The notes beneath the pieces were generated by a model, which worked only from the letters and a program-made list of their open reading frames with translations, was not told where the DNA came from and searched no databases. From Phylloscopus collybita (taxonomy: Eukaryota; Chordata; Aves; Passeriformes; Phylloscopidae): a stretch of 64,000 bases of DNA. The stretch lies in NCBI GenBank assembly GCA_027886175.1, contig JAJNNQ010000006.1, forward strand, positions 4,464,001 to 4,528,000, given 5' to 3'. Both the position numbers and the translations under genes were made by a program. Below are positions 23,709 through 36,464 of this stretch, in pieces (position 1 is the stretch's first letter; each line of letters starts with the position of its first letter).

Positions 23709-26700
23709 GAACATTAACATTAATATTATTTTATTTGTACCACTTCTTTTCTAGAAATATTTTCATCAAACATACTTTACTTTTATAAACTCATTTAAAG
23801 AGAAGCACTTTTTGTGTAATTCTAAAAAAAATTCTGCAGTTTTCATATTTCTCTCTCAGATTTGAGACTTCTGTCATGCTGTGCTATATTATACTTTTTT
23901 CCATGGTTTCCTTGTCCGGGTATCAATACATTTTCATCTATCCCTTTACCAAACTCCATAGACTTCTTAAAAAAGTTTAGCATAACTGTTATGTTTATAT
24001 ATGTTTGATATGTTTGCATTGTGGTTCCCCTACATACTGAAAGACTCAGCAATATTTATGTTGATGTCAGCCACCCAAACTGATCCAGAAATATGCCTAA
24101 CTATTTTCCTAATTAATAAATAAATAGTTATACATTAATTCCTTCTGTCTAGAAATGCCTAACATTCCAAATGCTGGTTTCAATTCTAAAATTAAAGTGT
24201 TTTCCAGAATGAGGACATTATATTGAGTTATATTCCTGCCACCATGTGTAGGAATCTGTGTTGCTCTTTCCTCAGCCACATATTTACCTCTCTTTAAAGC
24301 CTGCCATTTCTTTTCTTTCTTCCTTAGAACTCTTTAGACTTACACTTTGTATTGCACTCTCATATCTCTCTCTCTAATATAACGTTGCTTCCTTTTCTGG
24401 AGAAACACAAAATGAGATATTCTGACTTTGAAATTGGTTTAGTACAATAAAATTACATTATATAAATAATAGCCTTTTAAACACAGTCAATTGAGGATCA
24501 AATATAGTCCATATCAACACAAAATAAAAGGTTTTTTCTCCCCTTCTCTCTATATCATACTGTCTATCAGGAGGAAAGCTGCCACATACAACACAGGCAG
24601 AAAAAATATTGATATTTCTCAAGAACCTCAGCATATTTTAAACAGGTCACCTCTAACACTAGAGCAATGCATGTTGCCTTTTTTTTTTTTTTTTAGTAGT
24701 CCTCTTCAACATGGTATTTTGGAGATAGTGGTGGGGGTTATCAGTAAAATCAACCAACATGAATTTCTGTTCAGACTGTGGCTGCTCATAAGCTTCTCTG
24801 AATATCAAAGCAATAGCATGGTTTAGATGGAAAATTGGAACAGAGAGCAAAGAAACACCAGCTGTTAACAGAGACAAGTGCAAGAAACTGGAACTGGCAT
24901 TTAATTATCTTTGATACCTCTACTACTCTGTCAAATCTGGCTAAAATCAGTAAATTCAAAAGCTACAGGAGCAGGGAAGAGACATACACATACATAGACA
25001 AAAGTGCACACTGACCTTTCTCCCATAGTCAACATTGCTACGAAGCCCACTTGGCTGATGTGTGCAAGGGATGTCCCATGCTGCTCAAAGGGACAGCACA
25101 CACCGTGATGAGTGGCCAGATCTGTGTGAATCAGGAAGGACATCCACTAGGCTTGCACTGAGGTGTGGCTCATTTGTAGTCTGAATGCTGCACAAAAGTT
25201 CTGCAGTATGTCCAGAACCACACACAATCACAAGTGGTTTAAGGAAACAAAGTCACAGGGTAAGTTCCTCTGTTTATTGGACTTTTAAGTAGGAAATATG
25301 GCTCCATAAGGCACACCTATTTCCCCTTTGTAGGCTGGAACAGATGGACAATACCAATCTCTGTTTGAATCAAAGGTAAATGCCGACATTTGTTCTCTGT
25401 GGTGCCTGAAAGCATGGCATTTCAATATGCTATGTTTTGCCTTAGAGAGACTTTAAAACCCCCCAAAATTCAGTCCTAAATAGAGTTGTGCTGGATGAAA
25501 TTGGAGACAAAAGCAGACAGAAAAAAAATTGGTGAGTGACCAGTGGAAATTTTATGTATAAGTCAGGATAGTTACAAGGGCACTAGGGGTTCACCAAATG
25601 CCTGATCAAAAACTAAATTTATATTTTAAGACTTCTTGAAATCTAACAAGTCAAAATCTGATGAATTACCATTCCTCTACTGAAAAACCTTTTCATCAAA
25701 TCTACATATACATATGTATGTACGCATATATGTATATATTTTGTCAGTTTAACTTTTGTCTGACTTTAAAATAATCCTAATATAGCATTCAATTTTGCTT
25801 CTACCTTCATGCATAAAGGATTAGACTAACCTGGGTCTAGATCTTCAAACATTTTTTCTTTCCATTTTAACAAGGTGAAATAAAGTAATATTTTCTCCTT
25901 GGTGTATTCTACTCTTACTTTCAAAAAAAATCCTGTTTTGAGTGTTTCCTCCTTGACTCTTAAGGCACAAATCATCTTAGAAGCATCTCTAATCCCAGCA
26001 ACTCAACAGTACAGGGATATTTTGATGGATTGGTTTTTATTTGTCTGTATCTGTTCCAAAACTGAAATTCCATTTATTTTGTGATATGATGATGATAGTG
26101 TCACTCTTTTGTGCTTATCCCTTTTCTGTACTTTTTTTGCACAATGGAATGTGGTTTCTAGAACATATCAACAAACCTAGACACTTGAAAAACTACCTAA
26201 TATCTCCTATTAAAAACCAGGTTGTATAATGGGTGATGAGCTACTATTGTCCATTTTAACAGTTCATGCAATAAACAATTGATACTTCAAATAATTTATT
26301 TTTAATCACCATCATGACTCCTGATAACATTATTTTAAAGGAAGGATCTTTTGTGAAGGCTGAATGGGTCAATTTGTCTAGCTACTCCTCCACAGGAAAA
26401 ATCCTAAAATTCAAACTGAGAATCTTCAATCTGACAAAGCATATTTTAAAGGGTTTTTCAGTAACAATTGATGTGTGTGTATTTTATTTCTATTTTTTTT
26501 AAAAAAATGTTTTCTGCTGTTTCAAATTAAAAGGTATTTTCTCTGAATTCTCTTTGCTTCACTACGACAGATGCCATGAGCTAGGTGTAGAAGCTCAGAG
26601 TGGAGATCAACATTCTTAAAAGTGAGAAATCATTCCAGAGGCAAAAAAGGGAAGACTAGTACAGTTTCAGTGGATAGGAAATTGGATGCTTCTATAGTGA

Positions 26701-27865
26701 AGGTAGAAGAGAGAAGCAGGTTCATTCTCAAACCTTGCTCTGACAGAGGGAGATATAGAAGTCACGGATTCTATAAAAGCTTCCCTGTTTCCCTTCACCC
26801 AAGCCAAGTGATCTGTAGTTGTAAAAAGCATATTTTTCTAGATATCTTCTAGATATATCTGCAATGGAAAGCTGCAAATTTTTTTTCAGTTCTTTCATCA
26901 AACAGAAATTGCTGACTAGCAAAGGTCAGTCAATAAAATGCAAGTTATTTAAACATTTATACTGACTGTATCTGCTGACATTTAGGAGCCTTTATTTTGT
27001 TCATTGCATACCTTTAATCCTTGATTAAGTTGCATCGTTTATCACCTCAAAAATTTCAGAGCAAAAAGGTAAGGGAAAATAAGATGGGGAGAGGAATGGG
27101 AAAATTTGATAAACTGTAATTACACATATTGTTAGCACAAAGCAATGACTAATGGAAAATTATCTCCATAGCCAAAGAATTGCTGAGAAACTAATGTTTA
27201 CACAGTGCTCATACAGGGTGGGTTCCCTCCCTCCCAGTTTCTTCTAGTTGAATAAAACTAGTCTTTAGTCCTGTCCCTGACTGGGAATGCTCATCATTTG
27301 CAGCTGCATGATATTACGTGTGTCCCTGAAGGACATCCTCCAACAGTTCCATCTGAAAGAAATCCAACTGCTCCAAAAATATTCCTAATATAAGCTGAAT
27401 CAAAATGAACAGGAACCATTGACAAATTAATTGAAAACAGTGTTTCTGTTCCAAACTAATACTAAATACCATTGCAAGCTCAATAATAGTTTGCTGTGTT
27501 TACTGTGCTGTAAGTTATAGTAAGCTGATAGTAAGTTAGTGCTTACTTAAAATAGTAAAAGGTAAAATAGTTTTAGCTACTTGCGTTAAATAAAAGCTGT
27601 TTACTTACCAACATACAAAATAATGTTACACTGAATAAAATATCAGAAAAAAGGCAGACAGACACAAAAATTGTTTATTGTTTATTTAAACTAAGAATTA
27701 TATTTTTGTGAAAATTTTGATTATTGTTTCTGGACATATAAACAGTTCTTCATTGGTCTTAACATTGTTCATTGCTGCTAAAACTATGAACTCTTGAAAC
27801 CCATTCATATATGTAGATGATATCTGGGATGTAACCCAAAATTTCTAACCTAATTATTGTAATTA

Positions 27866-27871
<6 letters not shown>

Positions 27872-27920
<49 letters not shown>
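27872..27920. repeat. 49-bp poly(A) tract
   Basis: Forty-nine consecutive A residues, followed by three GGAA-like units. It is the longest homopolymer in the window. CR1 elements do not end in poly(A). No recognisable retroposed sequence is visible upstream, so a simple expansion is the default reading. The minus-strand frame at 27850-28032 is a poly-Phe translation of the tract. Confidence 0.95.
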
Positions 27921-27923
<3 letters not shown>

Positions 27924-29559
27924 AAGGAAGGAAGATGGAGAGGAAAGAATAATAACTATGATTTCCCCCCCTCTGTGTCTCTAGATTACTAGCCTTATAG
28001 AGGCTGTATCTTTTTAAATCTGTGAAATGCAATTATCACAAGTGATCTCAGGTCTCTACTTCCATAACATCAGCAGTAGCAGGAGAGAAAAAGACTTCTA
28101 TGGTACTACTCCTACACCTAAAGTTATGGATGTACTTAAGTGCTTTGCTGATTTTGACCTAGATGAGGAGCTAGGAGGGAACTTGCTATTTGAGCCGTGT
28201 ACAGTAGTTGTTGAATGTTCGTAAATTCCACCTCATTGATCACCATATTTCAAGTAATCACATTATTTCACCACTTGCTAATTGATATTCACCCTCCAGT
28301 GACAGAGAAAAAAAAAGCTTAAGCGCAGTTGTGTTGTTCTTACTATTGTCAATTTTTTTACCAATTTTGGGGATTTTTTCACCATATTTTTGGTAGGTAC
28401 ATTACAATAAATGTTTGTTAGACCAAACATTTGGCTGATAAACTGTTTTAACTGTTTCCTCCAGCAATTGAATTTTCCCGGAGTTTAGTTAATTGGGTGT
28501 AGATTTAAGATGGCCAGCACTCAAACACTTCACTAATAGAGTTGCATGCTTTACTGATCTTAACAGTTGAATGGTATATTTCATTTATGTTCATTTGCAT
28601 AATTTGCTGATTAAACTACATGTTTAATCTGTTGACCTTTACACTGTACTTATCCTGCACTTACAGAGATGTAATCAATGTGCAGATTTTACTGAACAGA
28701 GCAGACATCTCAAAGCTTACTTAGCCCTCAGAAAATTCATTTAAAGCTATCAGCACACTGTCTCATTGCTGTTTATTGGTGTTCCTTCTCTTCCTTCCTC
28801 AGGTTTACTGGATGGAAAATCAAAATAATGTACACAGACAATAAACAAACAATATCCATATTTACCACAGGCTATATCTAGTCCTGTAGTGAAGGATGCA
28901 AAAACACCGAGCCCAAAAATTTCAAGGTTGTAAAATCAGCAAAATCAGATCCAAGGAGCAGGAAAACAATTTTTTTTTGCTCTTCTGACCATTCCATGCA
29001 TGTCTGATTCACTTCTGTGACCACTGGCTCCCAAAATGCTTCCCATAACACTGATAATCATTATCAGTAATAATGATAATAATTTGCATTTTATTGACTG
29101 ACCTCACATCTCACATTGTGAGGTGAAAAGAGCTTGATAAAGTATCCCTTACAACTTATTTGTTCATAAATAACTACACAGAGTTCACCTGAAAAGTGAG
29201 TCTTGGCAGAAAGCACTACAACAGCATTCTCTATTACTGTGGTCTCCATCTGTCTGGGACAAAAATACAAAACCGAAGAAGATATTTTTGTCAAGGGCTG
29301 TACCGGAACCAGTGGCTCAGTCAGAGAGTGACTTTTTTGCAAAATAACTATTTCATTCTCAAAACACTTTTTTACCTTCTTTTCTCATCTGCCTATAACC
29401 AAAGAATGAAGTGTTCGAAAATTTCCATTCTCAAAACCGATTAAACAATTCCCTCTTTTCTTTCCCCCCTGTTATTTGTCACTTGGGGAGTGAGGACTCA
29501 GTTCTTGATAACAAAGGTCAGAATCACTTAGAAAGAAAACAATGAGCATGTGGGATCTA

Positions 29560-29700
29560 CCCAGAGTATTTAAAGAGAACATTATGAACCAGATGCTTAG
29601 TGCATCTGAAGGCAATCACCAGGATGCAATCGTGTGCAATATGCTTTCAGATGACCCTGTCTGAGCAGGAATTTGGACCAGAATTACCCATTCTGTTAGG
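29560..29700 (+). mobile_element. Degenerate CR1 3' tail
   Basis: A sense-strand CR1 3' UTR remnant, diverged but followable: 'AGGATGCAATCGTGTGCAAT' at 29621-29640 matches the CR1 text around 'GACGCGATCCTGTGCAACCT', and 'GACCCTGTCTGAGCAGGA' at 29653-29670 matches 'GACCCTGCTTGAGCAGGG'. The latter is followed by a shortened 'TTTGGACCAGA' and 'CCCATTCTGTTAG'. The left boundary is uncertain; a weak match may start near 29560. It is older than the other copies. Confidence 0.65.
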
Positions 29701-30726
29701 GCAACAAGTCATGCTCTAAGTACCTCAGAGCAACTCTGGCTCCACTTGCAACGGATCTTAGGGATTTAGTTGATTGGCTGAAGACTAGATCATGGAGATG
29801 GCCCCAAGACAACCTTGTTGCATTATCTTCAGTGTCATCTGTCAGCCTCCTGACCTATGCAGTGCTATCCTGAATCAAGACCTAAAATTGACTCTTGTGT
29901 GGAGTCATAAATGCTAGGGAGCTGCCTGAGGCTGAAGAGCCATAAACTATCCCCCACTAAGTGTAAGAATGACCCTTTTTTTGTCAGTTATGATATTGTT
30001 GATGAGATTTCTTCTTTTCATTGGTCAATTCGAATCACGGTCTATTGCCAACACTGGTGAGAATTTTATTTTCTGTTCAAGTAGAGAAATAAAACCTAGT
30101 GCATCTTTCAGAGAATTAGGTGGAAATTTACAGAAGAAAGCCATGGTAAAGTTTCCAATTTGTTCAGTTTGAGAATACACTTTGGTTTTGGACATCTATT
30201 CTCTATCTGTTAACTATGTTGTGTAGGGTACACTATAGACTGCAAGCCAATATGTGAAGGAGATACTGCAAGCCCATATGAATATGGCAAGATAGCCTGT
30301 GGTGAGTTTTTTGAGAGTTTAGTAAAAGGGAACATGAAGAGCTTTGAGAGAGGATCATACACTGTATTGGAGAAAATCTCAAGGAATTTGTACTGTAACT
30401 GAAGCAGCGTGACTAGAGGGAAAAAGAGGTTGCTGATACAAATTCAGTCTCAGATGGGCAGCCCAAGTCTGGCCCAGTCAGTAGCAATCTGGATACCTGA
30501 GGGCTGTTTGCAAAACTCAAAAATAACCAAAACAACTAGAATTAAAGCTGAAGAAATAGAATAAGAGATGGCCAAAAAGAAAAATGTCTGGGAGTTGCTA
30601 AAATGGAGACCCAGAGGCAGTCAAAACTGATGAAAGTGGAAAATGTGCTTGAATTGCTACAGAGGTGAGGCAGTGAACAACACTCCAAGAGCCTCCACCA
30701 GCTGCAATCACCATCTTTGATAAATT

Positions 30727-30790
30727 GCATCTGTAGAATAACTTGTGGTTATATTATTGCATCTGCAGAATAGCATCTGTAGAATAACTT
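30727..30790. repeat. Short triplicated word
   Basis: GCATCTGTAGAATAACTT at 30727-30744 recurs exactly at 30773-30790, and a shorter variant GCATCTGCAGAATA sits between them at 30759-30772. Confidence 0.9.
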
Positions 30791-33700
30791 TCATATTTAC
30801 GTAGTTTTCATGCCTGCTGGAAGTCTGTTCAGCTGACATAAGGCAGCAAAAATCTGTAAATTATCCCTTTAACTGTCCAAGCAGGTAGGAAAAAGGACTT
30901 TTTTCAGCACCCTATCTCCACAAGAACTTCTTACAATACAAGCTGCATAGGAAAAACTGTATTTAGCAAGTTCAGTATCACTATAGTATTTTACCACCAG
31001 TAACTGTGGAACTTGCTGAAGGACAAAGGAAGGAGTTTTAGGAAAATATCTCTGAATTACATACTTTGGTGTGATAAAAGCAAGAAATCCTTGGCCAATG
31101 ATGCATTAGTGATTTTTTTTTTTTTTTACCTCTTAGGTAGTGTTGCAATCTGACAAAAAAAAAAGAGAGAAATTTAAGAAACTCACAGAGATTGAATAAA
31201 TAAATACAAAGCCTGTCTTACACATAAGCATTTAAAAAATACTCTTCAGCAACAGAAAACAGGGTAAAAAAGTAGAAACCATGAATCACTGGTTCATTAT
31301 GTTCTTTTTAAATACTATAGGTAGTTTCCACATGCTCAGTGTTTTCTTTCTGAGTGATTTTGACCTTCATCATACATAAAGAGGAGAAAAATGAAACAAA
31401 TCAGAAATGAGCTTAGCTTTCATCTCCAAACTCATATAACACCCAGTTTTCACATTGATCAGCAAAGCTTCTGCACCCGTAACATTCTATGCTGATAAAG
31501 AGTGAATCTGAATCTCATATTCTCCAGGGAGATGCACAATAGAAACAAAGGTAAATTGTAAGTATGCTTAAGGTAAAGGAAGACAGATACTTCTCATCAA
31601 AGGAGACATAATCCCAGGTCAAATAGTAAGAGTTGTTGTAAAATAAATAGAAATGTCAGTATTAACTAAGACATCAAGAAGGTAGGAAATGTCCCTTCAA
31701 AGAAAAGTGACTATGATCTGTGAGGTGTGGTAAATTATAATGATAATCGTTTGAATTTCATAAGCTACAGTGACAGAAATATTTGGTAAAAAACTTGGAA
31801 TTAGGATAAAGAGGAAAGAAGTTTTGGAAGAAATTAGGAAGGAAACAAAAAGTTTATGAGCTTCATACATTTAGTGAGACAGTAAAAAAAGATATATAAT
31901 AAGTGACTGCACCTCACGCTTCCCACCTCATAAAATTATTCTTATTAATCTATTTCATAATTTCTGCATAAGACATCTTTAAGAAACTCCTCTTTGAAAA
32001 CAGAAGTCTGTGGGGAAACACCTACACAACAGAAGTTGCATTGCCAGTGGTGATTTACAGATTGTATGTGCTAAGTACCAAGGTGAGCTAAAGCACACCT
32101 ACCTTCCACAGGTTCTCTTGGGCTATGGAAAAGTTATGATTAGTTTAAGAAACATTTTTGCTAATATAATGAGCAGAGTGAAATAAAAGACTGCCTGTGA
32201 TACACTGTGATATATTTCAGAAGGAGAAAAGCTCTGTAGAGATTTGTTATTTTTTATTAAGGATCAGTTCTCTGGAGCTGAAATGGATATACAGAATTCA
32301 TTCTTAAGTGCGACCAAAACAGAGAAATATCCATGCCTCTGGTTCCCTTTTCTACCTTTATATACGTCTCTAATATAACATTTACACTGATGTAGACTGA
32401 AGGTAAATTGCAACAACATATAGCAAACTGTAAATATGTATTCAATTTTGAGATGTGGTAATTCATAAAATAAAAATCTTTCGATGACTGACCTAGTGCA
32501 CAGTAACTCGATATAGGGGAACTCCTAAACAGAAGAGGGAATTTTTTTCATTAATGAATATTTAAGAAACACCATTGGTATATCTTGGACACAATAAATA
32601 AATCTATAAGCCTTGTAAATTCTGTGCTTAAGATAGACCAGAAGGTCCTTTGGTAGCCTGAATTACCTACAAAGCAGTTAGCACAATGCAGTACACTGAA
32701 CAGCCTGTCTAAATTCATATGGGTCCCAACATGTTTATGACAACCTGATGCTTTAGTTTTGTATTTTCACTATAACTAAGCAAATTTGCTTGATTTAAAA
32801 TTCTGGTGTAGTATTGCACATAATAAAGAAAAAAACAAAGCCAAAAGATAGATTCTAGGTTTTGTTGGGGTTTTTTTTTCAGTTTATTTTCTGAAACTGG
32901 TTATCAAAATATTGTATTCACTTTAATTAACATAGAGCACAGTGTGACTACAAATTTTATTGAAAATCAAGACTCCAACTGGATCACCAAAGTATGCAGC
33001 TGGATCCATAAAATATCTAATTGGAATATCAAAGTGCACACTGTAACACATAGGCAATATTTGTACATTTTGAGGCATTAAAATCTGCAGCTGAATCAAT
33101 AAAATATTGTTTATCAGAAGAGGATAAAAATCCCCAACAATGAAAATATGCAAGTGAATCATGAAGATGTTAAATGTGAACAGTAAAAAAGATCAGACAT
33201 TATATAAACATTTTAAGAACTACAGTGTAAGTTGAGTAAAAAATACATGAAACCAAAACTAACATTTGCAAAATAGTGTTTCAGAACACTATGCCAAGCA
33301 ACTTTGAGCAACATTTCTTTGCTGAATATTTACATAGTATGGCTGCAGTGATACTTTTTTGCATATTGCTAGCAAAATACATAACCAGGATACAACAAAA
33401 AGGATTACTTTTTTTGATGGAACCTTCAGGGTTGCCATGTGTTGTGCTTGTTTTTCATGGCATAGCTTACCTTGTCTTGGCAGTCCATGAGAACAGTCAT
33501 TATTTAGCATTATTTAGACTATGTTTGAGTTATCTTCCTACTGGACATTGCTGTTGATTTTCATGAATACATTATCTCTATTCATAATTTCACAACACAA
33601 GATCTGAGCTTAGATCTGAAATTTATGTAAGTCATATGTAAGTCAGTCCAGCTCCACTGAACTCATGATTTACACAGGCGAAGTGTTTATGTCAAATCTG

Positions 33701-34673
33701 TGTCTGGTCTTCCCAATGGAAGTCTGAGACATTTTTATGAAGTTTCACTTCCTGCATTGATTTGCATCGTTATAGAGGCAGATGTGCCAGAGTGCTCCAA
33801 CTGCTGTGCGGTGATGCAAAGCAGTTAGAAACCCAGCTTCCTGTGCTTCCTGTGCCAAGTTTATAGCTACTTTGGCATGCTGGAAGAGTGCAGAGCAAGA
33901 AGACTGTATCCATGAATGTAAACTCGTGACTCCTGCAGCTATGTCATTTGATTTAGAGTTGATTACCCATTCACGCCTTCAAATTTGCTATGTATAGCAT
34001 GATTTCCTTCTTTTTTTGCCCACAAGTCCTTGCTCTTTTTTTTTTTTTTTTTCTTCACTTAATATGCACAATGAATACAAAGATTTCTTATTTCTTTCGG
34101 TTATATATAAAGAAAAATCATACAGTCTTTACAGACTATACTTGTGTAAGAATAACTCTGGGAATGACTACATGAAAAGAATAACTCCATTAAAGTCAAT
34201 GGATTACAGTAATGAAGTTGTAATGCAGTTACAGAATAAGTACATAAACATCAGCAGGGAAATAAAAACATCTTTCTACAAACAGGAAATGCACAGACTA
34301 GACAGAAAGATGCTGAATCTTTTGGAAATAGATTTACTGTAAATTAGTTGTATCTACATGGTGAAGACTGTATATTCTAAAGTGTTTTGAACTTCTTCTT
34401 AGATGTAGACAACCAGAAAATATAAACTATACAAAACAGCCTTTAGATTAACTGAAAGAGAAAATTTCTGACAGCATGCTCTCTGTCTTAAAAGATTAAC
34501 AGCTTTTGTCAGTATTCCTGGAATTTGTAAGCTCTGCATATTGACATTCTTGACTTTTAAAATTTTAAAAAATTATTTTACATAAAAAAATACTAATTTT
34601 TATTATCAGGAAATATCAAAGAGTTATTTTACCATATTTTCAGAGTGAAACTTGCTGAAAAGATTGTAAGGAG

Positions 34674-34674
<1 letters not shown>

Positions 34675-34719
<45 letters not shown>

Positions 34720-34724
34720 TATTA
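34675..34724. repeat. (ATT)16 microsatellite
   Basis: About sixteen ATT trinucleotides with one ACT interruption near the right end. Confidence 0.93.
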
Positions 34725-35479
34725 AGCAACTTGCATAAGAAACAGGTATGTTTGGGTATCTATGTTAGAAATGTACTTTAGGATGAAAAAAAAATACTTT
34801 AAAGAAGCTATTACTCTAGGCACTGTAAAAGAATTAAAATGGCAAGGCCATATAAAGCCATATCCATTATTACGATCCAAGGTTAGGTGAAATTACTCCT
34901 AAAAAGAATGCACTTTTTCCTTTAGTGTTTCACTGGGATAACCATTAATGATCATGCTACTATGCCTTAAAATGTTGCTCAGTCTTTCTCTGTCCTTTAT
35001 CATATATTTTTTGTCCCTACAGGTGATTCATTTGCAAAAGGAGTTTTCAGGAAAGTAATCAGAAGTTCTTACCTATTCAGTGGCTATAACTATTTCTAGA
35101 GAGTAATACAGTGTCCTTTCACTGTGTGAAAATTTCAGAAATTTTTCTGTCCTTTCAAAGGCCCCTAGAAGATAATATTCTAGCTTACTGGGCCACAGCA
35201 TTGCTGACTCTGTCCTCACTCTCCTTCTCTGAAGCTCCATTTGGATGGAACTTGCACTGAACTTTCTCAGACTGTAGTTCCTAGGGCTATCACCCACAGG
35301 TCTGTTTGACATCCTGCCTACATGTAAATACATTACATGAAGAGGCACACCTCGAGTTTGTTAAAGTTTGCAAGTGTTTGAGCCTGGTTGTAAAGTGCAT
35401 CAGTTAGTGGTGAGAGTTTTAGTCTTGTGGTTTTTCACACCTTTCACAGTCATCAGCTATTTGCATTTTGTATTTATTA

Positions 35480-35831
35480 TCACAGAATCACAGAATGGGT
35501 CGGGTTGGAAAAGACCACAGTGGATCATCTGATTCAATGTCCCTGTTCAAGCAGACCATCCCAGAGCATTTGGCACAGGACTGTGTCCAGATGGTTCTTG
35601 AATTCTCTGGAGAGGGAGACTTCACAACCTCTCTGGGGAACCTGTTCCAGTGCATGGCCACTCACACAAAATAAGTTCTTTCTCAGATCCAGGTGGAACT
35701 TCCTGTGCATCAGTTTCTGCCCATTGTCTCTTGCCCTATTGCTTGGCACCACAATGAAGAGACTGGATCAACCCTTTTGACAGCCTCCTTTCAGATACTT
35801 ATAGACATCAATTAGTTCCCTCTCAGTCAAT
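35480..35831 (-). mobile_element. CR1 LINE 3' end fragment
   Basis: A minus-strand CR1. It begins at the left with the antisense terminal repeat 'TCACAGAATCACAGAATGGG' at 35480 and continues through the antisense 3' UTR ('GGACTGTGTCCAGATGGTTC' near 35578, 'GACTTCACAACCTCTCTGGG' near 35618) to about 35831, near 'TCAATTAGTTCCCTCTCAGT'. It is heavily 5'-truncated, with only 3' UTR and no ORF2 domain. It resembles the 13500-14203 copy in subfamily ('CACAGTGGATCATCTG' matches that copy's 'GATGATCCACTGTGG'). Frames at 35427-35780 are shadows of it. Confidence 0.9.
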
Positions 35832-36429
35832 TACTTTTATTATTTGAAAGTTAAGAACAACACAGTTTCCAGTTAAGTGCTTGTTGAAACAAAGAATGTC
35901 ATAAATTCTCTTTCAGAAGCATATATTCTTTTCAAGTATTTACTTGTATGACAGAACTTTTCAGTGGTAACAATATTTGCTCTACCAGAACTTTGCTGGA
36001 TATCAAGCTGGCAGAACATTTCCTTACCACCTGTTTCCCGTTGCTATTTCTGTTGTGTCTCATTTTTTGTGTCTCTGCACTTACTTATTTTTTTTATTTT
36101 ATCATTCCTATCTTTTCATTTTATTGATACTCTAACATATGTGTTTTGTACCAGATCTTCTGTTCATCCACTCTGAATTTTTTAAGAATTCCATTAGAAA
36201 CTCTTTTTTTTAATTTTATGAGTGTCTGAAAATTTTGTTGTTGTTGACTTCGTGTCTTTTTTTTCCGTTACCTTTTGTCCTCATTCTTCACATATTTTAA
36301 CATTACTCTTTTACCTCTTCTCCCATTTGAATCACTATTACCCTAGAATACAGGAATATTTTGTTTGACTCTACTGATGTCTGAAATTCTCAGGGATTCA
36401 CACACATGGGTCTGGGTGGTCCTTGTAAC

Positions 36430-36434
<5 letters not shown>

Positions 36435-36461
<27 letters not shown>
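36435..36461. repeat. (TA)n microsatellite
   Basis: About thirteen uninterrupted TA dinucleotides. Confidence 0.93.

Positions 36462-36464
<3 letters not shown>

Larger units (their letters stand above)
23419..29559. other. Unique AT-rich non-coding DNA
   Basis: No gene or clear transposon was seen. It contains the ATT/AAT palindrome at about 23678-23708, a T run at about 24679-24696, a TA/TG-rich palindromic patch at about 25702-25740, and the long poly(A) listed separately. The stretch 28430-28860 is more complex and has homeodomain- or octamer-like words (ATTTGCATAAT near 28593); it is discussed as a candidate conserved element. Confidence 0.5.
29701..35479. other. Unique AT-rich non-coding DNA
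   Basis: No gene or transposon was recognised. It has a T run at about 31111-31127 and an A run at 31155-31164, a T run at about 34031-34052, a triplicated short word at 30727-30790 and the ATT array at 34675-34724. The stretch 33680-33970 has more balanced composition and could be a conserved non-coding element. Open frames such as 33276-33557 and 34016-34342 have no family signature. Confidence 0.5.

Noticed and set aside
33276..33557. 93-codon plus-strand frame with a hydrophobic segment
   Set aside because: Hydrophobic codons are expected from T-rich DNA. There is no family motif and an equally long frame lies antisense.
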